Below, piece after piece: positions 8,998-16,510 of a DNA stretch of 64,000 nucleotides; the first letter of the stretch is position 1; each line of letters begins with the position of its first letter. Position numbers and translations under genes: made by a program. The notes beneath the pieces were generated by a model. That model was not told the DNA's origin, made no database searches, and was given only the letters and a program-made list of their open reading frames with translations. The DNA is taken from NCBI RefSeq assembly GCF_014202315.1, contig NZ_JACHGN010000002.1:466306-530305 (forward strand). The letters run 5' to 3'. This stretch comes from Thermocatellispora tengchongensis (GTDB taxonomy: Bacteria > Actinomycetota > Actinomycetes > Streptosporangiales > Streptosporangiaceae).

Positions 8998-9035
8998 AAA
9001 AAACTGCCCGGGGCGTAGGTGGATACGCCCCGGGC
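8998..9035 (-). terminator. Intrinsic terminator abutting a ribosome-binding site
   Basis: A perfect 12-bp stem (GCCCGGGGCGTA at 9006-9017, TACGCCCCGGGC at 9024-9035) with a 6-base loop is followed on the minus strand by AG and six U. The U-run runs straight into the AAGGAGG of the gene at 8390-8986. It either ends a minus-strand gene remnant whose stop is at 9053 or acts as an attenuator in the leader of the next gene. Confidence 0.65.
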
Positions 9036-9052
9036 GGTAATACTATCAGCTA

Positions 9053-9160
9053 CTACCTAGAAAGTGGTTCGACATAGAATCGGTCGCCGTCCAGCACTCG
9101 GTACCTTGACCAGAAGATCTCCTGGGTGGCACCGGCGGCGGTATTGCCGGTCCTGCTGAT
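9053..9160 (-). pseudogene. Possible minus-strand gene remnant upstream of the terminator
   Basis: A short open stretch on the minus strand reads ISRTGNTAAGATQEIFWSRY and then RVLDGDRFYVEPLSR before a TAG. The ending looks protein-like and lies 18 bases before the terminator hairpin, as expected for a gene 3' end. It is bounded upstream by an in-frame stop, so at most a fragment survives. The plus strand is also open here, so the strand assignment is uncertain. Confidence 0.3.
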
Positions 9161-9339
9161 TTACCTGAGTGAGAAGTTGCGCCCGGGTGAGCTTGCTCCC
9201 TGGATTGTTGTTGCGTACGGGAAGGGATGAAACGCCACGATGCAATGATGGGCTGGGTCTGGGCCGCGGCCAACGAGTATTGGGGGCAACTGCTGATAGA
9301 ATTCTGGATCCGAACCAACATTCAGAAGGGCCGGCCCCC

Positions 9340-9837
9340 ATGCTCCTTATGAATACCCAGAGAGCAGCGTTAACGACAATCAGGTCGATGCTTGCCGTCC
9401 TCGGCGTCTCGCTCACACTCACAGGATGCGCCCTTCGGGAGACTGTCAGACTGGAGGCTGATCCTGGCGCTGTAATCGAAGCGGCCGGCATCGGCAGGGT
9501 GGTCGCAGAGGTTGAAACAGAAGAGATCTACAAGAACATCGTTCAAGTTACCGATGTCATGGTAGTCGATGTCGGGACCAAGGGAACGTCCGAGGCGATA
9601 GCCGTTGCCAATCAACGACTTTCGGAGCGAGGGTGGAGGATCGTCGCACCGAAGGGTGATTTCATTCATATGGAGTCCGCAAAATGGGACCAGATCAGCG
9701 TCTGGATCGAGTCGCTGAAAGGGCTGAACGGCTTGGCCGACTGGGTCGCCGAGGATCCGCAGATCAAAAAGGCAAAGGACGTTTGTCGCCTGCGCTCGGA
9801 TTCGTGTGTTCTGCTGTCCGTAATACCCTACCGCTAG
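9340..9837 (+). CDS. Small lipoprotein of unknown function
   Basis: 165 residues from the ATG at 9340, chosen because GAAGGG lies nine bases upstream; an ATG at 9349 is also possible. A short charged region, a hydrophobic helix and the lipobox LTGC (cysteine near residue 30) mark an exported lipid-anchored protein. The mature part is alpha/beta with no motif I recognise (VVAEVETEEIYKNIVQVTDV; late cysteines in DVCRLRSDSCVLLSV). GC content is clearly lower than in the flanking genome, consistent with a horizontally acquired island gene. Confidence 0.6.
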   Translation: MLLMNTQRAALTTIRSMLAVLGVSLTLTGCALRETVRLEADPGAVIEAAGIGRVVAEVETEEIYKNIVQVTDVMVVDVGTKGTSEAIAVANQRLSERGWRIVAPKGDFIHMESAKWDQISVWIESLKGLNGLADWVAEDPQIKKAKDVCRLRSDSCVLLSVIPYR

Positions 9838-10529
9838 TAATCTGTAAGATCCTAGAAAAATTCGAATTCAGCCCGGCGATGCCCATCCCGCAGTGGCAGT
9901 ACACGATGAAGAGGAGGAGTGCTGTCAGAAAGGGGAACCCGTCGCCGGGTCTGGACAAATGGGCAGAGGTAAAACCGCGCTCTCTCGTCTGAAGTCGTCC
10001 ACAACGTCGATGCTCACCCGGGTCCTCGGCCAGATCGTGAAGCTGGTCGAAGAGTCACATGGCCTCGGTCCTGGATCCTCCGGGCGCGCCGGGTTAGCTA
10101 CATAGACGTAGTGCCTATATGGGCGGTCGTTCAGCGTCCTTCGGTTGGACGCTTGCGGGTTGATATTTTGTCGCTCCTTCAAGTTGGTGTAAGGGGACCG
10201 CTTTCACATCCTGTAGGACCCGGCGGGGCAGTAGCCTTACTGAGACAAATCGCATGAGAGGCCAGGTTGGTGAATGGCGGGGCTCAAGTCTCGCGAGACT
10301 CGACATTCGGCAAGCGATCGGGGCAAGCTGCGAGCTTTACCAAACAGAATACGCTTTCTGTCCGTTGAACTGGCCATCGCTGTGATTGGCAGGACTCCTG
10401 CTCGCGCTCGCCGTGCCGACCGATTGTGATGAGCAGTTTTGCCCACGCGTTCACCACGTTTGCGAGGTGACGGCGCTGTGGATCGATCTAGCGGCGCATG
10501 TACTCGATGGAGATCGGGAAGGTAAAGTA
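9838..10529. other. Island intergenic region without a supportable gene
   Basis: No convincing coding sequence is seen on either strand. A short hairpin (AGCGTCC at 10133-10139 with GGACGCT at 10147-10153) is visible, without a U-run. The short open frames here lack start signals, composition bias and recognisable motifs. I regard the stretch as eroded island DNA. Confidence 0.4.
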
Positions 10530-11310
10530 TTACTGCATCAGGCGGCGGCGTAATGCGCGTAAGGCGAGACGCGCGGAGCGTGTGCGGAGAAGGAAGGCCG
10601 TAAGAACGAAACAGGCGGCGGCCACGACGGCGATGAGGTTTGTAGGACCTCCAAAATGGCGAGGGATATGTCGGCGGGGACGGTGAGCAGGGTGAGTACG
10701 ACGATGGCGCTGTTGGCGTGGTGGCTTTCGTCGTCCCGGGTGAGTCGATTGAAGTCGCTGATCTCGGTGAGGAGTTGTTCGAAGCGCTCGCGGAGCGTGT
10801 GCTGGCTCTGGTAGACGGTCAGGAGTTTGTTCGGGGTGCCGTGCGGGGTGAGGTGTTGGGCCCAGATCTGGTGGCGGAAGGTGCTGATCTGTTGTTCGAG
10901 GTCGGCCATCGCGGTGGTCTTGGCCGAGTCGAGTGTGGCGATGACCTCCAGGTGGGTCAGTCGGTGGTTTTGGAGTAGGCCGAGGAGGATGGCGTCGAGG
11001 TAGGTGGAGCGTAGGTAGACCTCGGCGTAGCCGAAGTACGGATCGTGGGTTCCTTGGTCGGGGCGCATGCCGATGACGGCCATGCCGTCGCGCAGGACGA
11101 CGGCGTGCCAGTCGACGGAGAGCCGGATGACGTCGGTGTCGGTGGGTTCGAGGTTGGTGGGGTCCGGTGGTAGTGGGTGTAGCTGGTTCGTGAGGCGATG
11201 GACCAGAGCCATTGCCGGGCGGGTGGCCAGCGCCAGTAGCGGGGTTGGCGGTAGAGGGGGGAGGGTGCCGGCGGCTGGGGTGACGAAGGCGATGGTGTAG
11301 GGGCGGGCTT
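10530..11310 (-). pseudogene. CorA-like two-helix membrane protein, frameshifted and 5'-truncated
   Basis: The minus strand encodes an alpha/beta N-domain (LSVDWHAVVLRDGMAVIGM), a long helical region (LTVYQSQHTLRERFEQLLTE), and a first transmembrane helix near VVLTLLTVPADISLAI. The order resembles CorA-type cation transporters but no GMN motif is seen. At about 10653-10656 (four A on the plus strand) the frame changes. One frame gives an unlikely Pro/Ser tail; the other gives a second hydrophobic helix (TNLIAVVAAACFVLTAFLL) and a basic tail ending at 10530. A one-base indel has therefore split the gene. No proper start is visible at the 5' end, which runs into the recombinase remnant. Confidence 0.5.
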
Positions 11311-11341
11311 GGGGGTGACTTTGGCTTGGCCGTCGAGTGAG

Positions 11342-11464
11342 CGGATGGGGCACCGGATGAAGGGCATCTCCGGCCGCTACAGCCACGTCACAGAGGCGAT
11401 GCGCACGCGTCTGGTGAAGGGCCTGCAGCGCTACTGGGAGCGGGCACGCGAGGCGGCTCGATGA
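11342..11464 (+). pseudogene. Tyrosine recombinase C-terminal remnant, right copy
   Basis: The frame reads RMGHRMKGISGRYSHVTEAM and then RTRLVKGLQRYWERAREAAR before TGA at 11462-11464. It retains the GH and the catalytic tyrosine context (GRYSHVT) of phage-type integrases but none of the upstream domain. The tail matches the left copy at 7363-7446 over 28 codons including the stop, and similarity continues about 50 bases past both stops. It marks the right edge of the island, about 200 bases from the tRNA-Val gene. Confidence 0.65.
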
Positions 11465-11626
11465 GGGAGTGGAGCGCCATGACGTGCGCATGCTCCCGGT
11501 TCGCCTGGCGTCAGGTGACCGCGACCGGAGCTCCGATAGGGAGCCATCCATGACCACTACCCGTACGAGGGTCGGGCAGCGATCTTCCGGGAGCAGTGTG
11601 CTCCCATTTCCATGGTCAACGGTGTT

Positions 11627-11659
11627 CAAAAAGAAGATCCCCAGGCCGGTGACCTGGGG
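11627..11659 (-). terminator. Terminator of the tRNA cluster
   Basis: On the minus strand, seven bases after the CCA end of tRNA-Val, CCCCAGG pairs with CCTGGGG (plus strand 11639-11659), followed by ATCTTCTTTTTG. This is a standard intrinsic terminator for the four-tRNA transcript. Confidence 0.75.
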
Positions 11660-11665
11660 ATTCGG

Positions 11666-11740
11666 TGGTGGGCGATACTGGGATTGAACCAGTGACCTCT
11701 ACCGTGTCAAGGTAGCGCTCTCCCACTGAGCTAATCGCCC
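11666..11740 (-). tRNA. tRNA-Val (GAC)
   Basis: The minus strand folds as a complete cloverleaf: acceptor GGGCGAT with ATCGCCC, D-arm AGCTC, anticodon loop CTTGACA with GAC, and T-arm with GGTTCAATCC. The 3' CCA is encoded (11666-11668). It is the last gene of the cluster and lies nearest the island. Confidence 0.93.
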
Positions 11741-11753
11741 CGGCTTGCATCAG

Positions 11754-11826
11754 AGCGGACGACGGGATTCGAACCCGCGACCCTCACCTTGGCAAGGTGA
11801 TGCTCTACCAACTGAGCCACGTCCGC
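11754..11826 (-). tRNA. tRNA-Gly (GCC), copy 1
   Basis: 73 bases on the minus strand. Acceptor GCGGACG pairs with CGTCCGC, the anticodon loop is TTGCCAA with GCC, and the T-loop is GGTTCGAATCC. CCA is not encoded. It is identical to the copy at 11984-12056. Confidence 0.93.
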
Positions 11827-11896
11827 GTGATCGCTTTGGGCTTGTGGCCCTCGGCGTGGTCACTACTTTAGCGGATTCCGGGAGTGCCGGAGTCCG

Positions 11897-11970
11897 TGGA
11901 GGTGGAGACGGGATTTGAACCCGTGTACGCGGCTTTGCAGGCCGCTGCCTCGCCTCTCGGCCACTCCACC
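11897..11970 (-). tRNA. tRNA-Cys (GCA)
   Basis: 74 bases on the minus strand. Acceptor GGTGGAG pairs with CTCCACC, the anticodon loop is CTGCAAA with GCA, and the T-loop is GGTTCAAATCC. The 3' CCA is encoded at 11897-11899. It lies between the two tRNA-Gly genes. Confidence 0.92.
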
Positions 11971-11983
11971 GGGATGGTTCCCG

Positions 11984-12056
11984 AGCGGACGACGGGATTC
12001 GAACCCGCGACCCTCACCTTGGCAAGGTGATGCTCTACCAACTGAGCCACGTCCGC
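11984..12056 (-). tRNA. tRNA-Gly (GCC), copy 2
   Basis: 73 bases, identical to the copy at 11754-11826 and exactly 230 bases from it. Anticodon GCC; no encoded CCA. First gene of the minus-strand cluster. Confidence 0.93.
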
Positions 12057-12087
12057 GTGCGCCCCTGTGCGGGGTCACAGGTGAACT

Positions 12088-14076
12088 CTATCGCTCCTCG
12101 GGCGTCCGGCGTACGCGCGAGGCCGACGGCGGTGGATTTGACGAAGTTTTCGCGGCGTGGATCGCCTGGGGGGCGGTGCGGCGGAGGGTGACGTCGCCGG
12201 CTCGGACGAACATCACGCGGTGGCCGAACTGGATCTGGTGGTAGACGAGCCTGCCGGTCACCCGGCGATGGCGGGCGGGGTTGCGGGAGGAGGCGCGGTA
12301 GTAGGAGGAGCGGACGGTGAGGCCGACGGTGTAGTGCTGGCCGGGGAGGAGGCGGTACTGGAGGGGAGTCAGCGGCTCGGGGCGGACGCCGGGCGGGTAC
12401 GCGGCGGGTTCCGGGTACGCGCGGCCGTAGAGCGGGACGGGGCCGGCGCCGGGGCGGGGGGTGGCCAGGACGCCCTCGGCCGGTGCGGAGGCGGGGGCCC
12501 AGGCGGGGTCGTGGAACCAGGCGCGCCGGCCGAGGTACCAGATGGCGGTCCAGTCGCCGGAGCGGCCCGCGACGGCGTACGTCTGGCCGGTGGAGGCGCG
12601 GGCGGCGTGGTCGTACACGCTGGTGGTGGACGGCGCGCCGTCGGGGTGGCGGCCGGGGTCGCGGACCAGGGGGGCCGTCTCGTCCGGGGCGGAGTGGAGC
12701 CAGACGGCGGATGAGCCCTGGGACGGGCAGGGCCGGCGCGGGCGGTTGCGGACGCAGCCCGTGTAGCGGGGGCGGTTGGCCTCGAAGCGGGGGAGGATCA
12801 TGACCATGGCGGACGAGGACGGCGAAGGCGGGGGCCACATCGCCTGGTCGTAGCCGGCGGACGGGCTCAGGGGGGCGCCGAGCAGGGTGAAGTAGTGCGC
12901 CCAGTCCCAGTACGGCCCGGGGTCCACGTGCATGCCGCGCACCGTGGCCGGGGTGGTGCCGGGGACGTTGTCGTGGCCGAGGATGTGGGCGCGGTCGAGC
13001 GGGATGTCGTACTTGTCGGCGAGGTACCTGACCAGCCTGGCCGAGGAGCGGTACATCGCCTCGGTGTACCAGGTGCCGCCGCTGGCCAGGTAGCCCTCGT
13101 GTTCCAGGCCGATGGAGTGGGTGTTGACGTACCAGTTGCCGCTGTGCCAGGCGATGTCGCGGGTGCGGACGTGCTGGGCCACCTGGCCGTCCTGGGATCT
13201 GAGCGTGTAGTGCCAGCTCACGTACTTCGGGTCGCGGCGCAGCCTGGTCATCGCGTCGTACGTCGTCTCGCCGTCGTGGATCACGATGTAGTCGATCCGG
13301 CGGCCGTCGAGGGTGCGGTCGTGGTTGCCGTACCTGCCCTTGGCGTAGGTGCGGTGGGCGGCGGGCAGCCAGTCGCAGGCGATCTCCGGGGGGCATTCCG
13401 CCGCGGAGTCGCGGAAGGGGGCCGGGTCCGGGACGGGGGCGGGGCGCAGGCGGACCCGGTGGCCGTCGTCGGTGGTGCGGGTGGCGCCGGTCCTGATCGT
13501 GGCGAAGACCTCGTTGGCGAAGGACGCGCCGGAACCGGGGGTGGGGGACGCGTACGCGGCTATCGCCTCCCGCCAGCCGGCCAGGTCGCCGGCGGGGGCG
13601 GTGGGGGCGAGGCGGCGGTGGTGGTGGGCCAGCAGGGCGGCGCCGCCCCGGATGTTGGCCGCGGGGTCGGTGCGCAGGGCGGCGGGGCTCAGGCCGGTCA
13701 GGCGGGCGGCCAGGGCGATCTGGTCGGTCGTGGTGGTGGTCGCGCGGGGGATCGGCGCGTGCGCGGGGACGGAGCCGTCGCCGCGGAGGTCGTCCGGCGC
13801 CCGCGGCGGCAGCTCGACGGGGGCGGTGAGGTGCATGGGGCCGTAGCCGCCCGCGGTGCTGGGCCGGCCGGCGTGGGTGTCCCAGCGCGACTGCAGGTAG
13901 GAGACGGCGAGCAGGATCTCCTCGGGTACGCCGTACGTCCTGGCGGCCTCGGCGTACGCGGCCTGGCGTGGGTCCTCGCCGGCAGGCGGGACGAACGGGG
14001 TGGAGGATGGGGTGGCGGCGGTGATCAGGGGGAGGAGGGCGGCCAGGGCGAAAGCGCAGGTGCGTGATCGGGGCAT
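12088..14076 (-). CDS. Secreted N-acetylmuramoyl-L-alanine amidase with lysozyme-like N-domain
   Basis: 662 residues. Residues 1-21 are a Sec signal peptide (basic start, hydrophobic core, AAA/TPS cleavage area). Residues about 38-170 resemble a transglycosylase-like fold (YGVPEEILLAVSYLQSRWDTH, with glutamate and NIRGGAALLAHH). Residues about 255-410 are an Amidase_2/PGRP domain: DYIVIHDGET, WHYTLRSQDGQVAQHV, HSIGLEHEGY, and HILGHDNVPGTT followed by DPGPYWDW, giving the zinc histidines. The C-terminal third has SH3-like segments (TSVYDHAARASTGQTYAV). It probably cleaves the stem peptide from glycan in the cell wall. Transcribed toward the tRNAs; the start ATG is followed by a clean signal sequence. 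Confidence 0.85.
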   Translation of the reverse strand: MPRSRTCAFALAALLPLITAATPSSTPFVPPAGEDPRQAAYAEAARTYGVPEEILLAVSYLQSRWDTHAGRPSTAGGYGPMHLTAPVELPPRAPDDLRGDGSVPAHAPIPRATTTTTDQIALAARLTGLSPAALRTDPAANIRGGAALLAHHHRRLAPTAPAGDLAGWREAIAAYASPTPGSGASFANEVFATIRTGATRTTDDGHRVRLRPAPVPDPAPFRDSAAECPPEIACDWLPAAHRTYAKGRYGNHDRTLDGRRIDYIVIHDGETTYDAMTRLRRDPKYVSWHYTLRSQDGQVAQHVRTRDIAWHSGNWYVNTHSIGLEHEGYLASGGTWYTEAMYRSSARLVRYLADKYDIPLDRAHILGHDNVPGTTPATVRGMHVDPGPYWDWAHYFTLLGAPLSPSAGYDQAMWPPPSPSSSAMVMILPRFEANRPRYTGCVRNRPRRPCPSQGSSAVWLHSAPDETAPLVRDPGRHPDGAPSTTSVYDHAARASTGQTYAVAGRSGDWTAIWYLGRRAWFHDPAWAPASAPAEGVLATPRPGAGPVPLYGRAYPEPAAYPPGVRPEPLTPLQYRLLPGQHYTVGLTVRSSYYRASSRNPARHRRVTGRLVYHQIQFGHRVMFVRAGDVTLRRTAPQAIHAAKTSSNPPPSASRVRRTPEER

Positions 14077-14251
14077 CTCGGCTGCTACTCCTTGTCCGGG
14101 TGATGTTGCTCAGGGTAGCCATCCGTGCCGCGCGTCCGGTTCAGGCGGCCCCTGGCGTGTTCGGCCGGAGAGGGCGCTGGGGCGGGTGGTGTGCGGGAGA
14201 CTTACCAGGCTTCTCTTTGTTTTCTCTCGGATCTCCCGCTACAAGGGCGCA

Positions 14252-14275
14252 ATCCTGCCCGAAATCGGGCAGGAT
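14252..14275. promoter_or_regulatory. Perfect inverted repeat upstream of the glmS leader gene
   Basis: Two 11-base arms (ATCCTGCCCGA and TCGGGCAGGAT) are separated by AA. There is no U-run, so it looks like an operator for a dimeric regulator rather than a terminator. It lies in the divergent region between the amidase gene and the small gene at 14316, 40 bases before the latter. Confidence 0.45.
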
Positions 14276-14315
14276 GCTTGGTGTTCGGGCTCCTGGATGC
14301 GTAAGGTCCTGCTCT

Positions 14316-14591
14316 GTGTCCACGACTCGGCATCCTCATGAGGATCTGATCATCCATCTCACCCGGACCAGCGGGCTCGGTCCCGGCGAGGCGGCGCGGG
14401 TCATCGCGGACGTGCTGGCGTTCTTCTCCGAGCCCGCCGAGGAGTTCGTCCGCCGCCGCCACGCCGAGCTGAAGTCCGCGGGGCTGACCAACGATGAGAT
14501 CTTCCCGAGGATCGCGGCCGAACTGCGGTCGCGGCGGGTCGCGGCGCCGGAGCTGTCCACAAGACAGCTCCGCAGGATCGTCTACGGGTAA
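14316..14591 (+). CDS. Small conserved protein upstream of glmS
   Basis: 91 residues from a GTG at 14316; the open frame extends further left but without coding character. It is helical and charged: DLIIHLTRTSGLGPGEAARV, then FFSEPAEEFVRRRHAEL and NDEIFPRIAAELRSRRVAAP. There is no signal or membrane segment. It ends 13 bases before glmS, so it is probably co-transcribed. I do not recognise a family; helix-turn-helix-like spacing in the second half is only suggestive. Confidence 0.6.
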   Translation: MSTTRHPHEDLIIHLTRTSGLGPGEAARVIADVLAFFSEPAEEFVRRRHAELKSAGLTNDEIFPRIAAELRSRRVAAPELSTRQLRRIVYG

Positions 14592-14604
14592 GGAGCGCCT
14601 TTCT

Positions 14605-16425
14605 ATGTGCGGAATTGTCGCCTATGTCGGGCCGAAGGACGCGGCACCGATCCTGTTGGAGGGGCTCCAGCGCCTGGAGTACCGGGGGTACGACTCCGCC
14701 GGGCTCGCCGTCCTCAACAAGGGGATCAAGACCCGCAAGGTCAAGGGCAGGGTCGCCGACCTCGCCTCCGCCGTGCCCGCGCGGTTCAAGGGCGGCATCG
14801 GCATCGGGCACACCCGCTGGGCCACCCACGGCGTGCCGAGCGACGTCAACGCGCACCCCCATCTCGACTCCTCCGAGCGGATCGCGGTGGTGCACAACGG
14901 GATCATCGAGAACGCCGACGAGCTGCGCGCCAAGCTGACCGCCGACGGCGCCGAGTTCGCCTCCGAGACCGACACCGAGGTGCTCGCCCACCTCATCGCC
15001 CGCACGGTCAAGGACACCGACACCCTCGCCGACGCGGTCAGGACCGCGCTGAAGTCGGTGGTCGGCACGTACGGGATCGCCGTCCTGGACGCCGAGCGGC
15101 CCGGCGAGGTCGTCGTGGCCCGCAACGGCAGCCCGATCGTGCTCGGGATCGGCGAGAAGGAGATGTTCGCCGCCTCCGACGTCGCCGCCCTGGTGCGCTA
15201 CACCCGCCAGGTCGTGCACCTGGAGGACGGCGAGCTGGCCGTGCTCGACTCCGACGGCTTCCACACCTTCACCATGGACGCCCGCGAGACCGCCAAGGAG
15301 CCGCTGACCGTCGACTGGGACGCCGGGCACTACGACACCGGCGGCTACGAGCACTACCTGCTCAAGGAGATCTCCGAGCAGCCGGAGACCGTGGCCAGGA
15401 CCCTGCGCGGACGGCTGGACGACCGCTTCCACATCGCCCACCTCGGCGGGCTGAACCTCACCCCGCACGAGACCCGCGCGTTCCGCCGGGTGAAGATCAT
15501 CGGCTGCGGTTCGGCGTACTACTCCGGGCAGATCGGCGCGCAGCTCATCGAGGAGCTGGCCCGCATCCCCGCCGACGCCGAGCCCGCCAGCGAGTTCCGC
15601 TACCGCAACCCGGTCGTCGAGCACGACACGCTGTACGTCGCGATCAGCCAGTCCGGCGAGACCTACGACACGCTGGCGGCGGTGCAGGAGCTCAAGCGCA
15701 AGGGCGGGCGGGTGCTGGGCATCGTGAACACGGTCGGCAGCGCCATCGCCCGCGAGTGCGACGGCGGCGTCTACCTGCACGCCGGGCCGGAGGTGTCGGT
15801 GGCCTCGACCAAGGCGTTCACCTCCACGGCGGTGGCGTTCGGGCTGCTGGCGCTGCACTTCGGCCGGGTGCACGACCTCTCGCCCGCCGACGGGCGGCGC
15901 ATCTGTGAGGGCCTGCGCCGGCTGCCCGGCCAGATCGCGGAGATCCTGGAGAAGGAGCAGGAGATCGCCGAGCTGGCCCGCAAGTACGCCGGGCACCCGA
16001 GCATGATGTTCGTCGGGCGGGTGCGCGGCTACCCGGTGGCCCGCGAGGGCGCGCAGAAGCTCAAGGAGATCTCCTACGTGCACGCCGAGGCGTACCCGGC
16101 CAGCGAGCTCAAGCACGGCCCGCTCGCGCTGATCGGCCCCGACATGCCGACGGTGGCGATCGTGCCCGACGACGAGCTGCTGGACAAGAACCTCACCACG
16201 CTCGGCGAGATCCGCGCCCGCGGCGGGCAGGTGCTGATGGTGGGCCACCGGGTGGCCGAGCCGAAGCTGGTCGACGACTGCATCGTGGTGCCCAAGAACG
16301 AGGTCGAGCTGGACCCGATCCTGCTCACGATCCCGCTGCAGATCTTCGCCTACCACGCGGCGGTGGCGCTGGGCCGCGACGTGGACAAGCCGCGCAACCT
16401 CGCCAAGAGCGTGACCGTGGAGTAG
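14605..16425 (+). CDS. glmS: Glutamine--fructose-6-phosphate aminotransferase
   Basis: 606 residues, the normal length. Residues 1-220 are the class II glutaminase domain beginning MCGIVAYVG, with the N-terminal cysteine nucleophile and HTRWATHG. Residues about 280-600 are two SIS sugar-isomerase domains (ISQSGETYDTLAA; VASTKAFTST) ending in the typical PRNLAKSVTVE. It makes glucosamine-6-phosphate from fructose-6-phosphate and glutamine, the first step toward UDP-GlcNAc and cell wall. The start is fixed by the catalytic cysteine and by AAGGAG 10 bases upstream. Several extra residues in the first domain follow the actinobacterial form. Confidence 0.97.
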   Translation: MCGIVAYVGPKDAAPILLEGLQRLEYRGYDSAGLAVLNKGIKTRKVKGRVADLASAVPARFKGGIGIGHTRWATHGVPSDVNAHPHLDSSERIAVVHNGIIENADELRAKLTADGAEFASETDTEVLAHLIARTVKDTDTLADAVRTALKSVVGTYGIAVLDAERPGEVVVARNGSPIVLGIGEKEMFAASDVAALVRYTRQVVHLEDGELAVLDSDGFHTFTMDARETAKEPLTVDWDAGHYDTGGYEHYLLKEISEQPETVARTLRGRLDDRFHIAHLGGLNLTPHETRAFRRVKIIGCGSAYYSGQIGAQLIEELARIPADAEPASEFRYRNPVVEHDTLYVAISQSGETYDTLAAVQELKRKGGRVLGIVNTVGSAIARECDGGVYLHAGPEVSVASTKAFTSTAVAFGLLALHFGRVHDLSPADGRRICEGLRRLPGQIAEILEKEQEIAELARKYAGHPSMMFVGRVRGYPVAREGAQKLKEISYVHAEAYPASELKHGPLALIGPDMPTVAIVPDDELLDKNLTTLGEIRARGGQVLMVGHRVAEPKLVDDCIVVPKNEVELDPILLTIPLQIFAYHAAVALGRDVDKPRNLAKSVTVE

Positions 16426-16510
16426 CGGAATGTGACCCCCTCTGTCCCTGTCCGGTGTCGTCTGTGACAGAATGCGACGTATGCCGGACAGTGCGTAGCG
16501 GGGAGGGGTC

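Noticed and set aside
9169-9339. N-terminal extension of the island lipoprotein
   Set aside because: The extra residues are not coding-like and would bury the signal peptide; a ribosome-binding site precedes 9340.
11589-11605. Hairpin GGGAGCA-GTG-TGCTCCC as a terminator of the recombinase remnant
   Set aside because: The loop is three bases and only ATTTCC follows; support is too weak.
7284-11660. Attachment-site repeat of the tRNA-Val 3' end at the left edge of the island
   Set aside because: I looked for the T-arm and acceptor sequence of tRNA-Val near 7300-7500 and found no match, so a tRNA attachment site is not claimed.
14252-14275. Intrinsic terminator
   Set aside because: No U-run follows on either strand, and the loop would be only two bases.
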